From assembly GCA_964613805.1 (NCBI GenBank), contig CAZTJF010000003.1, forward strand, positions 1 to 64,000: 64,000 nucleotides of DNA. Reading direction: 5' to 3'. The translations under genes and the position numbers were made by a program. The stretch's first letter is position 1. Each line of letters starts with the position of its first letter. Shown in pieces: positions 7,455-16,501 of this stretch. This stretch comes from XYD12-FULL-36-8 sp964613805 (GTDB lineage: Bacteria > Bacteroidota > Ignavibacteria > Ignavibacteriales > Ignavibacteriaceae). The notes under the pieces are model-generated. The model was not told where the DNA came from and searched no databases. It worked only from the letters and a program-made list of their open reading frames with translations.

Positions 7455-8396
7455 TTATTTCGTAATCATCGTTCCGCTTTTCGGATTATTCAACTCAGAT
7501 GCTTCTGTGATTATGCTTTCCTTTCCGCCGTTACTAAGAAAATTTATTGCAGCCACTATTTTTGGTCCCATGCTTCCGGCGGCGAATTGTCCCTCATCGT
7601 AATATTTTTTTGCGTCATTTACTGATAAAATGTCTAACGCTTTTTGATTTGGTTGATGAAAATTAATATAAACTTTTGGAACATCCGTAAGAATGTAAAA
7701 TAAATCTGCCCCAATTTCAGTAGCAAGCAGGGATGATGCCGAATCTTTATCAATTACCGCTTCAATTCCCTGCAAATTTTTATTTTGATCTAAGTAAACA
7801 GGAACACCGCCGCCGCCTGCAGCAATTACAATATTTCCTTTGCTTACCAAATCTTTTATAATTTTTTTATTAAGGATATCCAACGGTTCAGGTGAAGCGA
7901 CTATTCTCCTCCAACCTCTTTTTCGCGGATCCTCTTTGAATATCCAATTATTTGCCCTTGCTAACAAATTGGCTTCTTCTTTCAGATAAAATTTTCCCAC
8001 AGGTTTTGTGGGTTCTTTAAATGCAGGATCATTAATATCAACCAGAACTTCTGTTACGATAGTTATTACATTCTTCCTAATTTTTCTTTCTCTTAGAATA
8101 TTTTTCATCTGTCGCTCAATCATGTAACCAATTCCGCCTTGCGAATCTGCCACACAAATGTCTATCGGCATTTTAGGAATTTTATAGCTTTCGTAGCCGG
8201 CTTCATTCCTTAAAAGAATATTACCAATCTGCGGACCATTGCCATGTGTGATTACTAAACCATAATCCTTATTAATAATATTGATAAGATTTTGGCAGGT
8301 GTCATAAGTGTTTTTTTCTTGCTGTTGTATGGTTCCAGTCTCATTTCCACGGAGGAGTGCATTCCCACCCAACGCAACCACTGCTATCTTTTTCAT
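7455..8396 (-). CDS. arcC: Carbamate kinase
   Basis: A 313-residue member of the amino-acid kinase fold. It interconverts carbamoyl phosphate plus ADP with carbamate plus ATP, the energy-yielding step of arginine or citrulline fermentation. Signatures are VALGGNALLR at the N-terminus, THGNGPQIGN at about 50, the AAGGGGVPVY segment at about 205 and AAGSMGPK at about 270. Length matches the family (about 310). The ribosome binding site is weak. It lies upstream of the ornithine carbamoyltransferase gene on the same strand, separated by a repeat-filled 181-bp spacer. That pairing suggests citrulline or carbamoyl-phosphate catabolism, but arcA and a transporter are not seen here. Confidence 0.93.
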   Translation of the reverse strand: MKKIAVVALGGNALLRGNETGTIQQQEKNTYDTCQNLINIINKDYGLVITHGNGPQIGNILLRNEAGYESYKIPKMPIDICVADSQGGIGYMIERQMKNILRERKIRKNVITIVTEVLVDINDPAFKEPTKPVGKFYLKEEANLLARANNWIFKEDPRKRGWRRIVASPEPLDILNKKIIKDLVSKGNIVIAAGGGGVPVYLDQNKNLQGIEAVIDKDSASSLLATEIGADLFYILTDVPKVYINFHQPNQKALDILSVNDAKKYYDEGQFAAGSMGPKIVAAINFLSNGGKESIITEASELNNPKSGTMITK

Positions 8397-8653
8397 TTTA
8401 TCATCTTACTGTCAGAAAATAAAAACCAATTTCGGGGAAATAGTCGAGGGTACATTTATACTGCAATTTGCCTAAAATTGAAAAAATTGAATTTGACAAC
8501 GGTAAATTTGTTAAAGTTCTGTCAATTATGAAAGTGAAAGCGGTGCTCAATTAAAATCATATCTAATGGATTTAGTTCACATTTTCTTAACGGAAAAGAG
8601 GATTTCTTTTAATTTTATGGCGATTTTATTAACTTTCTACAAAAATTATTCCA

Positions 8654-9223
8654 ATGTACAGAAACACCAATATTGTCGTAAATAACGTAATTTTAAGGCA
8701 GGAATTAATTGACACGAAATTTGCTTGTGATTTAGCAAAGTGTAAAGGCGCTTGCTGTACTTTGGAAAGTGAATACGGCGCTCCTCTCTTAGATGATGAG
8801 GTAAGTCTAATTCAGGATTCACTTGCTGCCGCAAAAATTTATTTATCAGAAAGTCATCTTACCAAGTTAGAGAAAGATGGTTTTTTTGAGAAGAAAAATG
8901 GCGAGTTATTGGTCAGCAGCATCAACAATAAAGAATGTATATTCTCTTTTTACGATAATGGCGTTGCGAAGTGTTCTTTGGAGAAAGCTTACATTGAAAG
9001 TAAAAGAAATTTTAGGAAGCCGATATCTTGTCATTTATTCCCAATCAGGGTATCAAAATTTGGCGGAGATGTTTTACGATTTGAAGAATTCTCAGAATGT
9101 TCGCCCGCACTTGAAAAAGGAACTAAAGAAAATATTTCACTAATTGATTTTTGTAAGGACGCCCTAACAAGGCATTATAATAAAAACTGGTATTCAAAAT
9201 TAAAGGAAATGATCGGAAAGTAG
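8654..9223 (+). CDS. DUF3109 family cysteine-rich protein
   Basis: A 189-residue cytoplasmic protein with the DUF3109 pattern: CKGACC (Cys30, 34, 35, plus Cys25), GAPL soon after, ECIF, CSLE, then KPISCHLFPIR and ECSPAL. The cysteine spacing resembles the YkgJ-type metal or iron-sulfur binding proteins. The biochemical role is unknown. It starts the transcript that continues with rpoN: the stop codon at 9221-9223 and the rpoN ATG at 9225 are one base apart, so translation is probably coupled. Confidence 0.88.
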   Translation: MYRNTNIVVNNVILRQELIDTKFACDLAKCKGACCTLESEYGAPLLDDEVSLIQDSLAAAKIYLSESHLTKLEKDGFFEKKNGELLVSSINNKECIFSFYDNGVAKCSLEKAYIESKRNFRKPISCHLFPIRVSKFGGDVLRFEEFSECSPALEKGTKENISLIDFCKDALTRHYNKNWYSKLKEMIGK

Positions 9224-9224
9224 A

Positions 9225-10673
9225 ATGCTATCATTAAGTCAACGGCTCTCACAGCAGCAGAAGCTGTCGCCCCAGCAAATTCAGTATCAAAAGTTGTTAC
9301 AGTTAAATACGCTTGCTCTTGAACAAAGAATAAAAACTGAACTTGAGATTAATCCAATACTCGAAGAGCTTGCTGATGGAGATTCAGATAACCAGGAGCA
9401 GGAAAAAGATAATTCTGATGAGGTTGGTGATGAATATTCTGATTATGATAAAGAGGAATTTGAACTTGAAGATTTCATGAATGATTATGATCGTGATGCT
9501 GATAGGGTTAACAGAAGCAGCGATGAAGAGGTGTTTCATCCACTAGCGCAGCAGCGGGAGTCACTCAGCGAGCATCTTATACAGCAACTTCAAATGCTTA
9601 ATTTTGATGAAAATATTTATCTTCTTGGAGAGGAAATAATCGGAAATCTTGATCAAGACGGATATCTTAAAAGAGATTTAATTGATATTCTTAAAGAACT
9701 AAGTCTGTTCGACCATATTGATATTCCGTTTAACGAAGCTGAAAAACTGTTGAAAAAAATTCAGAAATTCGATCCGATTGGTATTGCCTCACGAAACTTG
9801 CAGGAATGTTTACTGGTACAGCTTCGGAACTCTAATTTTGATCCTTATTATAAATATTTAGCGGATGAACTGCTCGTCAATCATTTCGATGACTTTACAA
9901 AAAGAAGATTTGATATTGTCAAGCAGAAAATGAATTTAACAGACGAAAGTTTGAGAGAAACTTTTAACTTAATCCACAAGCTGAATCCAAAACCAGGAGA
10001 AGGGAACATTGATTCTGCGCAGCTAAATCAAATTTCCCCGGATTTTATTATCGAAAAGGTTGATGACAACTTGGTTATTACGTTAAATGACAAAAGCTTG
10101 CCATCGGTTACAATCAGCAAAACTTATCTTGAAATGTTCAAGAATAATAAAAAAGGCAAGAAAAATTTACGTGACAAGAACACATATAAATTTTTACGTG
10201 AAAAATTTGAATCGGCAAAGTGGTTCATCGCTTGTATTCAACAGCGCAGGGATACGTTGATGCGGATTATGCAGGCAATTGTGGAAAAGCAATATGAATT
10301 TTTTGAAAGCGGACCAAAGTACCTCAGACCCATGATCTACAAAGACATTGCCGAAGAAATTCAAATGGATATTTCAACGATTAGTCGCGTGGTAAACGGA
10401 AAATATGTTCAAAGCCAGATGGGAATTCATGAATTAAAATATTTTTTTAGCGAAGGATTAACAACTGATTCAGGTGAAGAAGTATCAAACAAGCATATTA
10501 AAGAGAGACTAAAAGAACTAATGGAGTCCGAAGATAAATCAGCTCCTTACAGTGACGATAGACTTGCGGAAATTTTAAATGAAGAGGGTATTCACATTGC
10601 TCGCAGAACCGTGGCAAAGTACAGAGAACAACTTAAGCTCCCGATTGCCCGTCTGCGTAAGCAGTTAATATGA
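9225..10673 (+). CDS. rpoN: RNA polymerase sigma-54 factor
   Basis: A 482-residue sigma factor that directs RNA polymerase to -24/-12 promoters and needs an AAA+ activator to melt DNA. The Gln-rich activator-interacting region I spans 1-50 (LSQRLSQQQKLSPQQIQYQKL). A highly acidic region II follows (about 51-110). The core-binding region is about 110-290. The DNA-binding C-terminal part includes MDISTISRVVNGKYVQS and the RpoN box ARRTVAKYRE near residue 463. Length is normal. GGAAAG lies before the ATG. It overlaps the next gene by 4 bases (ATGA). No enhancer-binding activator gene was seen in the window. Confidence 0.96.
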   Translation: MLSLSQRLSQQQKLSPQQIQYQKLLQLNTLALEQRIKTELEINPILEELADGDSDNQEQEKDNSDEVGDEYSDYDKEEFELEDFMNDYDRDADRVNRSSDEEVFHPLAQQRESLSEHLIQQLQMLNFDENIYLLGEEIIGNLDQDGYLKRDLIDILKELSLFDHIDIPFNEAEKLLKKIQKFDPIGIASRNLQECLLVQLRNSNFDPYYKYLADELLVNHFDDFTKRRFDIVKQKMNLTDESLRETFNLIHKLNPKPGEGNIDSAQLNQISPDFIIEKVDDNLVITLNDKSLPSVTISKTYLEMFKNNKKGKKNLRDKNTYKFLREKFESAKWFIACIQQRRDTLMRIMQAIVEKQYEFFESGPKYLRPMIYKDIAEEIQMDISTISRVVNGKYVQSQMGIHELKYFFSEGLTTDSGEEVSNKHIKERLKELMESEDKSAPYSDDRLAEILNEEGIHIARRTVAKYREQLKLPIARLRKQLI

Positions 10674-11296
10674 CACTTACTGCTGAGATTGCAGTTACAG
10701 TTGCATTGGTCTCGCTATTTTGTATTTCTCATTCGATTCTTGCCTCAAAAAAGATTAAGAAAGCATTTCAATATAGATTCGGAAAACTCATTGCTTTTTA
10801 TCGAATCGGACACAATATTTTATCAGTGCTAACTCTCGTCATCATTTATAAAATGCTTCCTGAAATTGACATCACACTTTACGATTTACCCAATCCTTAC
10901 GATTTAATGATTGTTTTTTGCCAGCTGTTAAGTATCATCGGGTTCATTTGGAGTGCAAAATATTTCAATGTCGGAGAGTTTATAGGATGGTCTCAAATAA
11001 AAAGGTACAAAGCCGGTCAGTATGATGTTAATGATAGAGATGAAAGCTCAACTCTGCGTATTGAAGGTCCTTACAAATATTCAACGCATCCGGTTTACTT
11101 TTTCTCGATTATGTTTTTAATAATGCGACCGGTAATGACTCTAACTTACTTCTTAATTGTTGTTATTTTTATAGTGTACTTTTACATCGGATCTGTTTTC
11201 GAGGAAAGACGGCTTGTTGAAAAATTTGGTGAAGCATACATTGAATATCAAAAAGCTGTTCCAAGAATTATTCCGGCAAAGATTTTTAGGGCTTAA
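10670..11296 (+). CDS. ICMT/PEMT-like integral membrane methyltransferase family protein
   Basis: A 208-residue protein with about five hydrophobic segments (near residues 5-25, 40-60, 75-95, 140-155, 158-178). The C-terminal half carries the phospholipid/isoprenylcysteine methyltransferase pattern: GPYKYSTHPVYF, then EERRLVEKFGEAYIEYQKAVPRIIP, where the conserved His-Pro and Glu-Glu contact S-adenosylmethionine in characterised family members. The substrate is unknown. The start overlaps the rpoN stop (ATGA), indicating translational coupling. Confidence 0.8.
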   Translation: MTLTAEIAVTVALVSLFCISHSILASKKIKKAFQYRFGKLIAFYRIGHNILSVLTLVIIYKMLPEIDITLYDLPNPYDLMIVFCQLLSIIGFIWSAKYFNVGEFIGWSQIKRYKAGQYDVNDRDESSTLRIEGPYKYSTHPVYFFSIMFLIMRPVMTLTYFLIVVIFIVYFYIGSVFEERRLVEKFGEAYIEYQKAVPRIIPAKIFRA

Positions 11297-11323
11297 CATA
11301 TTTCTCATTGTCATCATCTTTTA

Positions 11324-13150
11324 ATGAAATTTTATCATTTCAGTTTTTTTATCTTAATCATTTTTTATTCTTCGAGAATCTTAGCTTCGGGCGACAGTCT
11401 ATTAGTGAAGGTGGGCACATCAGGTATAACTACAGATGAGTTTCAGCAAAGATTTGAGCTGATCCCACAGATAACTTCGGGAGTAAAAAGGAGTTTTGAT
11501 AAGAAAAAGAGCGATCTGCTTCACTCGCTTATTGCCGAGAAATTATGGGCGCTTGAAGCACAAGAGCTTAGGATAGATACTTCAGACATTATGCAGATTA
11601 CTTTCAAGACGATCGAAAAAATGTTTATTAGAGATGCTCTTTATAAAATTGAAATCACAGATAAGGTAAAAATTTCAAATGAAGAAAAACTCGAGGGGCT
11701 GAAGAGAATCTATTTTAATCTTGATTTGGATGTAATTCACTTCGCCGATTCTATTTCTGCGAATAGAATTTTTAACCTTCTTAAGAACGGAATCACTTTC
11801 GACTCAGTAAAAATTCTTTCACAATACAATGCATCTAATATTGAAATTAAGTATGGAGAGTTGAAAGAACCGGTTGAGGATATTCTTTATAATCTCCAGG
11901 AAGGAGAGTACACGGCCCCTGTAAAATCAATCTCTGGCTGGCTGATCTTTAGACTTTTGAAAAAAGAGCCAGCATTAATTGAAAATCGAAATCAAGCATT
12001 GTTGAATGTTGATGAGATTATTAAACAAAGAAAAATTGAGAAGTATTATGATGAATTCTACGGTAAGTTTTTTAGCAGTAAAAGAGTTGAGACTGATGGG
12101 GCTTTGTTCTGGAGCATAACTGATAAAATCACACAACACTTGAGTGAAAAGAAGTTCGGCAAATCATTTCCCGACAGCGAGAGTGTTTATTTAGATACCA
12201 AGGATTTGTTAAACATAGAAAGGCAGCTAGGTTCAGATACACTGAACATGAAATTCATCAAATTGGATGAATCTCCCATAACAGTGAAACAATTTTTGCG
12301 AGAATTCTTTTTTGATGGCTTTTATTCTGCCAATGTTAAACCAAATGCAATTGCGTCTAAAATGAATTCCAGAGTTAAGACATTTATTGAGCAAGAATTA
12401 TTAGCTCGCGAAGGTTACAAAAGAGGGCTTCAAAACTTGCCTGAAGTTAAAACTTCTATCTCTATGTGGCGGGATAATTATTTAGCAAAGATTCTTAAAA
12501 ATATGTTGATTGATTCCATTAAGGTTAGCGATGCCGAAGTATACGATTATTACTCAAATAAAAATGCTATCGCAGATAGTTCTCTTATGGAAGTGAATAT
12601 TCTTGAAATATTAACCGATAGTCTTGATGTTGTAGAATCTGTTATGAGTGAATTGGCAAAGGGCACAGATTTCAGAACACTTGCTTCTATTCACACTAAA
12701 AGAGTGTGGACTAAAAATAACGGTGGTGAGTTTGGATTCTTTCCTGTAACGATGTATGGAGATATTGGAAGAATAGCTGCTGCAATGAACATTGGTGAAA
12801 TTTATGGTCCGATCAAACTGCCAGAAGGTTATTCTATATTTAAATTGATTGATAAAAAAGATTTGGAAATTGATTCAACTTTGACTTATGAGCAAGCAAA
12901 GGGAGAGATTAGAAAAAACTTAGCTTATAAAAAGTCAGCCGATTTTTTTATAGATTACACAGTGAAGCTTGCTAACAAATTCGGTGTGGCAGTTAATGAG
13001 CAGATTTTTAACTCTATTTCGGTTTCGGATCAAAATATGTTTGTTTATCGCTATATGGGTTTTGGTGGCAGGATTAATGCTGTGCCAATGGCAATACCTT
13101 TTAGTGAATGGTTTTTGCCGTGGAAGGAAAGCAAAAAGCTGATACCATGA
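11324..13150 (+). CDS. Periplasmic parvulin-type peptidyl-prolyl isomerase (SurA/PpiC-like)
   Basis: A 608-residue exported protein with a signal peptide ending near ILASGD. The N-terminal part resembles SurA-type chaperone helices (VGTSGITTDEFQQRF). A first parvulin-like region lies about 140-220 (ADSISANRIF, YGELKEP, GWLIFRLL). A clearer one lies about 420-520 (MEVNILEI, NNGGEFGFFPVTMYGDIG, GEIYGPIKLPEGYSIFKL). Such proteins fold outer-membrane barrels in the periplasm, which suits a genome rich in barrels. It is 27 bp after the membrane methyltransferase gene and probably ends the rpoN transcript. The low identity of its first parvulin unit suggests that copy may be non-catalytic. Confidence 0.85.
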   Translation: MKFYHFSFFILIIFYSSRILASGDSLLVKVGTSGITTDEFQQRFELIPQITSGVKRSFDKKKSDLLHSLIAEKLWALEAQELRIDTSDIMQITFKTIEKMFIRDALYKIEITDKVKISNEEKLEGLKRIYFNLDLDVIHFADSISANRIFNLLKNGITFDSVKILSQYNASNIEIKYGELKEPVEDILYNLQEGEYTAPVKSISGWLIFRLLKKEPALIENRNQALLNVDEIIKQRKIEKYYDEFYGKFFSSKRVETDGALFWSITDKITQHLSEKKFGKSFPDSESVYLDTKDLLNIERQLGSDTLNMKFIKLDESPITVKQFLREFFFDGFYSANVKPNAIASKMNSRVKTFIEQELLAREGYKRGLQNLPEVKTSISMWRDNYLAKILKNMLIDSIKVSDAEVYDYYSNKNAIADSSLMEVNILEILTDSLDVVESVMSELAKGTDFRTLASIHTKRVWTKNNGGEFGFFPVTMYGDIGRIAAAMNIGEIYGPIKLPEGYSIFKLIDKKDLEIDSTLTYEQAKGEIRKNLAYKKSADFFIDYTVKLANKFGVAVNEQIFNSISVSDQNMFVYRYMGFGGRINAVPMAIPFSEWFLPWKESKKLIP

Positions 13151-13156
13151 GATTTA

Positions 13157-13240
13157 ACTTTGTGGTTCTCTGATTCTTCTCTGTGTAACTTGAATTCTTT
13201 CGAGAAGATACACTGAGAAGTCACGAAGTAATACAGAGAA
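13157..13240. repeat. Hairpin repeat, family B copy 2
   Basis: This spacer between the parvulin gene and hslV is an imperfect inverted repeat: TTCTCTGTGTAACTT on the left against AAGATACACTGAGAA on the right, extended by GTGGTTCTCTG and CAGAGAA. It uses the same vocabulary as 6241-6316. It could serve as a boundary between the two transcripts, but there is no T-tract, so it is not a standard terminator. Confidence 0.55.
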
Positions 13241-13273
13241 TATTAATAAAAAAGAAGATGAGGATTTAATAAC

Positions 13274-13816
13274 ATGTCAAAAAAAATAAGAGCAACAACA
13301 GTATTGGGATTGATACACAACGGTCAAGCTGCCCTTGGTGGAGATGGGCAAGTCTCTCTCGGCAATACTGTCATGAAACATAACGCCATGAAGATTAGAA
13401 AAATTGCAGACGGCAAAGTACTTTGCGGATTTGCAGGTGCATCTGCCGATGCGTTTACTTTAATGGAAAGATTTGAAGATAAACTTGAGCAATACCGCGG
13501 AAATGTTCATCGTTCTGCTGTTGAGCTTGCAAAAGATTGGAGAACAGATAAATATTTACGCAGATTGGAAGCAATGCTTGCGGTTATCTCAGAGGACAAA
13601 GCTCTGGTGATTTCCGGTACTGGAGATGTAATTGAGCCGGATGATCAAATTGTCGCAATTGGTTCAGGCGGAATGTATGCTCTGTCTGCTGCGAGAATGC
13701 TCAAAAAGTATAGTAATCTTTCAGCCAAAGAAATTGTAAGTGAAGCATTGAAAACGGCTTCCGATATTTGCATATACACAAATGATAAGATCAATGTCGA
13801 AGAAATCAACAAGTAA
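13274..13816 (+). CDS. hslV: ATP-dependent protease proteolytic subunit HslV
   Basis: A 180-residue threonine protease that forms the double hexameric core of the HslUV (ClpQY) protease in the cytoplasm. Alignment by eye with the E. coli family places TTVLGLIHNGQAALGGDGQ over the N-terminal active site, so Thr8 would be the nucleophile. Here it is preceded by MSKKIRA, a seven-residue propeptide needing cleavage, as in Thermotoga-type HslV rather than the simple Met removal of E. coli. FAGASADAFTL, VELAKDWRTD, IGSGGMYAL and DICIYTND are family hallmarks. Its end overlaps the hslU start. Confidence 0.95.
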   Translation: MSKKIRATTVLGLIHNGQAALGGDGQVSLGNTVMKHNAMKIRKIADGKVLCGFAGASADAFTLMERFEDKLEQYRGNVHRSAVELAKDWRTDKYLRRLEAMLAVISEDKALVISGTGDVIEPDDQIVAIGSGGMYALSAARMLKKYSNLSAKEIVSEALKTASDICIYTNDKINVEEINK

Positions 13817-15191
13817 AAGCAAAGGTAATAATTTGAATCATGAACTCACGCCTTCTCAAATAGTTGAGAATCTGAATAAATATATAATCGGGCAGAATGA
13901 GGCAAAACGTGCAGTTGCAATTGCACTCAGAAATCGCTGGAGACGACAACAGATTAAAGATACTATGAGAGAAGAAATTCTTCCTAACAATATAATTTTA
14001 ATCGGACCAACAGGTGTTGGCAAAACCGAAATTGCACGACGATTAGCAAAATTATCTAATGCCCCTTTTCTGAAAATAGAAGCATCAAAGTTTACAGAAG
14101 TTGGCTACGTTGGCAGGGATGTTGAATCAATGATAAGAGATTTGACAGATATTTCTGTGAACATGGTTAAGTCTGAAAAAACCGGTGAAGTACAGGCAAA
14201 AGCCGAACAGCTTGCCGAAGAAAGAATATTGGATATTTTAATTCCTCCTGTTAAGAAAGCTAATTCATCTGCAGATGAAGATCCAAATTCTGAAGCATAT
14301 CAAAACCAAAAAACTCGAGAATGGATGCGCGAGAAATTAAAAAAAGGCGAAATGGATGAGAAGATGATTGAGTTTGATGCTTCAGCTCAAACTGCAATTG
14401 GTATGCAAGTGCTTGGTCCGTTTGGGTTCGATGATATGGGTATTAACATCCAGGAAATAATGGGAAACATTATGCCTAAGAAGAAGAAAAAAAGAAAAAC
14501 CTCCGTAAAAGAAGCACGTAAAGTTATGACTCAAGAAGAAGCTCAAAAACTGATTGATATGGAGGCGGTTCAGAAAGAAGCAATTCAGCGTGCTGAAAAT
14601 TCAGGTATTGTATTCTTGGATGAAATAGACAAAATAGCCGGTAACGGGGGAAAGACTCACGGACCTGATGTTTCTCGTGAAGGTGTTCAAAGAGACTTGC
14701 TGCCGATAGTCGAAGGTTCAAACGTAAATACAAAATACGGAGTAGTTAAAACAGATCATATTCTTTTTATTGCGTCGGGGGCTTTCCATATTTCTAAACC
14801 ATCTGATTTAATTCCAGAACTGCAAGGCAGATTTCCAATTCGTGTAGAGCTTAAAAGTTTAACCGAAGAAGACTTTGTGAAAATTCTAACAACAACCGAA
14901 AATGCTCTATTGAAGCAATACAGCGCTCTGCTCGAAACCGAAGGAGTAAAATTAGAATTTACTGAAGACGGCATTAGGGAAATTGCGAAAATAGCTACCG
15001 AAGTAAATGAACAAGTCGAAAATATTGGAGCAAGACGGCTTCATACTATTCTTACTACTTTGCTTGATGATATTCTATTTGATGTTCCTGACAAGATTCC
15101 ATCCGAAACTGTTAAGATCACTTCTAAAGTTGTGAAGGGCAAATTAGATTCGATAGTAAAGAATAGGGATTTGAGCAAGTTTATTCTGTAG
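13794..15191 (+). CDS. hslU: ATP-dependent protease ATPase subunit HslU
   Basis: A 465-residue AAA+ unfoldase that feeds HslV. It has LTPSQIVENLNKYIIGQ at the N-terminus, Walker A GPTGVGKT near residue 70, then the inserted I-domain (charged, about 110-260), Walker B FLDEIDKIA near 275, the sensor/arginine region ELQGRFPIRVEL, and the C-terminal LSKFIL, which docks into HslV pockets. I chose the ATG at 13794, which overlaps hslV by 23 bases. An ATG four codons earlier (13782) is also possible, and neither has a good Shine-Dalgarno. Translation is probably coupled to hslV. Confidence 0.95.
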   Translation: MSKKSTSKSKGNNLNHELTPSQIVENLNKYIIGQNEAKRAVAIALRNRWRRQQIKDTMREEILPNNIILIGPTGVGKTEIARRLAKLSNAPFLKIEASKFTEVGYVGRDVESMIRDLTDISVNMVKSEKTGEVQAKAEQLAEERILDILIPPVKKANSSADEDPNSEAYQNQKTREWMREKLKKGEMDEKMIEFDASAQTAIGMQVLGPFGFDDMGINIQEIMGNIMPKKKKKRKTSVKEARKVMTQEEAQKLIDMEAVQKEAIQRAENSGIVFLDEIDKIAGNGGKTHGPDVSREGVQRDLLPIVEGSNVNTKYGVVKTDHILFIASGAFHISKPSDLIPELQGRFPIRVELKSLTEEDFVKILTTTENALLKQYSALLETEGVKLEFTEDGIREIAKIATEVNEQVENIGARRLHTILTTLLDDILFDVPDKIPSETVKITSKVVKGKLDSIVKNRDLSKFIL

Positions 15192-15538
15192 GCATATACA
15201 ATTGAGTTCAACGAGTGATCCTAATTGAATTCAGACACAAAAATCATATCCTACTTGTTAATCGCTCTCGAATTTTCCCCGAATAATTTTGAGAACTTTC
15301 TCCTTATCATTTAATAAAGCCGTTCCTCATAAATTTCGCTTTTCCATGCAAGCAGATTTATATTTTTGATCAGCATTAAACAAAATATTGTCCAATAAAT
15401 AGGACTTTTAATTATTATCAAGCATACACTTTGTGTTTTAACAATTATATTTTGTGCTGTTTTGATTTGAACTCCTCGGCACAAAGATTGGAAATGCAAA
15501 GCAGACTAAATTTTAACAACAAACAATAGGTAACTTCA
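15192..15538. other. 347-bp spacer after hslU, no gene seen
   Basis: An AT-rich spacer between two plus-strand genes. A 62-codon open frame on the minus strand has no Shine-Dalgarno or family resemblance and is discounted. No strong hairpin with a T-tract follows hslU. The last 150 bases probably hold the promoter of the beta-barrel gene at 15539, which is preceded by ATAGGTAACTTCA rather than a strong ribosome binding site. Confidence 0.5.
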
Positions 15539-16429
15539 ATGAAATATCAGACAATATTCTTCGCCTTTTTTATGACACTCACAATTTGTTATTATACCTC
15601 CGCTCAGGACACCGACTCAACCGAAGCGTCCAAAACAGAATCGGAAGATTGGTTTGATTACGATTTTCAATGGGATAAAGATGGTTTTCAATTAAATGGG
15701 TCACCAACTATTGCTTTGATGTATGGCTCATCTAATGTTCAGCACAATGATTTTAACACCGCTTTCACAAATTCAAATTTTGTTGAGCTGCAGCTTGGAT
15801 ATACAGATGTCCGCCCGTCAAAATATTCTGAAAAAATTCTTGGGTATAAGTTCAATTACACTTTTCTAAGTAACCATTTCAGCAAGAATGAAAACAGCGA
15901 TGCTAAAATTGCAGTTGATATGTGGCGTTTTGGATTCGGCTGGGCAACCGGTTACGGCTATGATTTGGGAGAATCTTCAATAATTCCTTATCACTCAACT
16001 TCAATTTCATGGTCACGTGTAAAATTCAAAAACTCAATTGCAGATTCTAACGATGCAAATATTTCGGCGCGTTTCAACGAATCATTTCGATTTGGTTCGG
16101 CAGCAGAGGCGGGAATTCGAGTTCAAATTGTGCCTTTGATAAGTGTTGATGTCGCATACGAACGATCAATAATCTTTGAACGTCACTTATTTTGGAAATG
16201 GGCAGGCAGCGGAATAATTGAAGCCGCATCACAAGGAATGCTCGATCACTTCATCAAAAAGATTGGCAAATCATCACCAATGGCACTTCCGATAGTAAAC
16301 TTTGTGTTAAAGAGTGCATTGTCTTATGGAATTTATGAACTGCGGCAAGAAAAAATGAATTGGCCGTTTAGCAGTGCCGCACCTTTATCTTTTGATCAAT
16401 GGAAAGTTGGAGTGACGTTTAATTTCTAA
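15539..16429 (+). CDS. Putative outer-membrane beta-barrel protein
   Basis: A 296-residue protein, family not recognised. A signal peptide of about 22 residues is cut at TSAQ. A short acidic stretch (TDSTEASKTESEDWFDYDF) follows, then alternating amphipathic strands rich in aromatic residues (FRFGFGWATGYGYDLG, SISWSRVKF). The protein ends in VTFNF with the terminal phenylalanine typical of barrels inserted by BamA. This architecture supports an outer-membrane location; transport or structural role is unknown. It stands alone, with a strong hairpin after the stop codon. Confidence 0.7.
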   Translation: MKYQTIFFAFFMTLTICYYTSAQDTDSTEASKTESEDWFDYDFQWDKDGFQLNGSPTIALMYGSSNVQHNDFNTAFTNSNFVELQLGYTDVRPSKYSEKILGYKFNYTFLSNHFSKNENSDAKIAVDMWRFGFGWATGYGYDLGESSIIPYHSTSISWSRVKFKNSIADSNDANISARFNESFRFGSAAEAGIRVQIVPLISVDVAYERSIIFERHLFWKWAGSGIIEAASQGMLDHFIKKIGKSSPMALPIVNFVLKSALSYGIYELRQEKMNWPFSSAAPLSFDQWKVGVTFNF

Positions 16430-16440
16430 GTACGATGACA

Positions 16441-16492
16441 ACAAACCCAATTTCTCAGTGGTCATTTGACGATTTAGAGAAGTTGGGTTTGT
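16441..16492. terminator. Bidirectional hairpin between convergent genes
   Basis: ACAAACCCAATTTCTC at 16441-16456 pairs with GAGAAGTTGGGTTTGT at 16477-16492: 16 positions with one G-T wobble and a 20-base loop. It lies between the converging beta-barrel and metallophosphoesterase genes. There is no strong T-tract, so termination efficiency is uncertain. Confidence 0.6.
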
Positions 16493-16501
16493 AAGCCGAA
16501 C

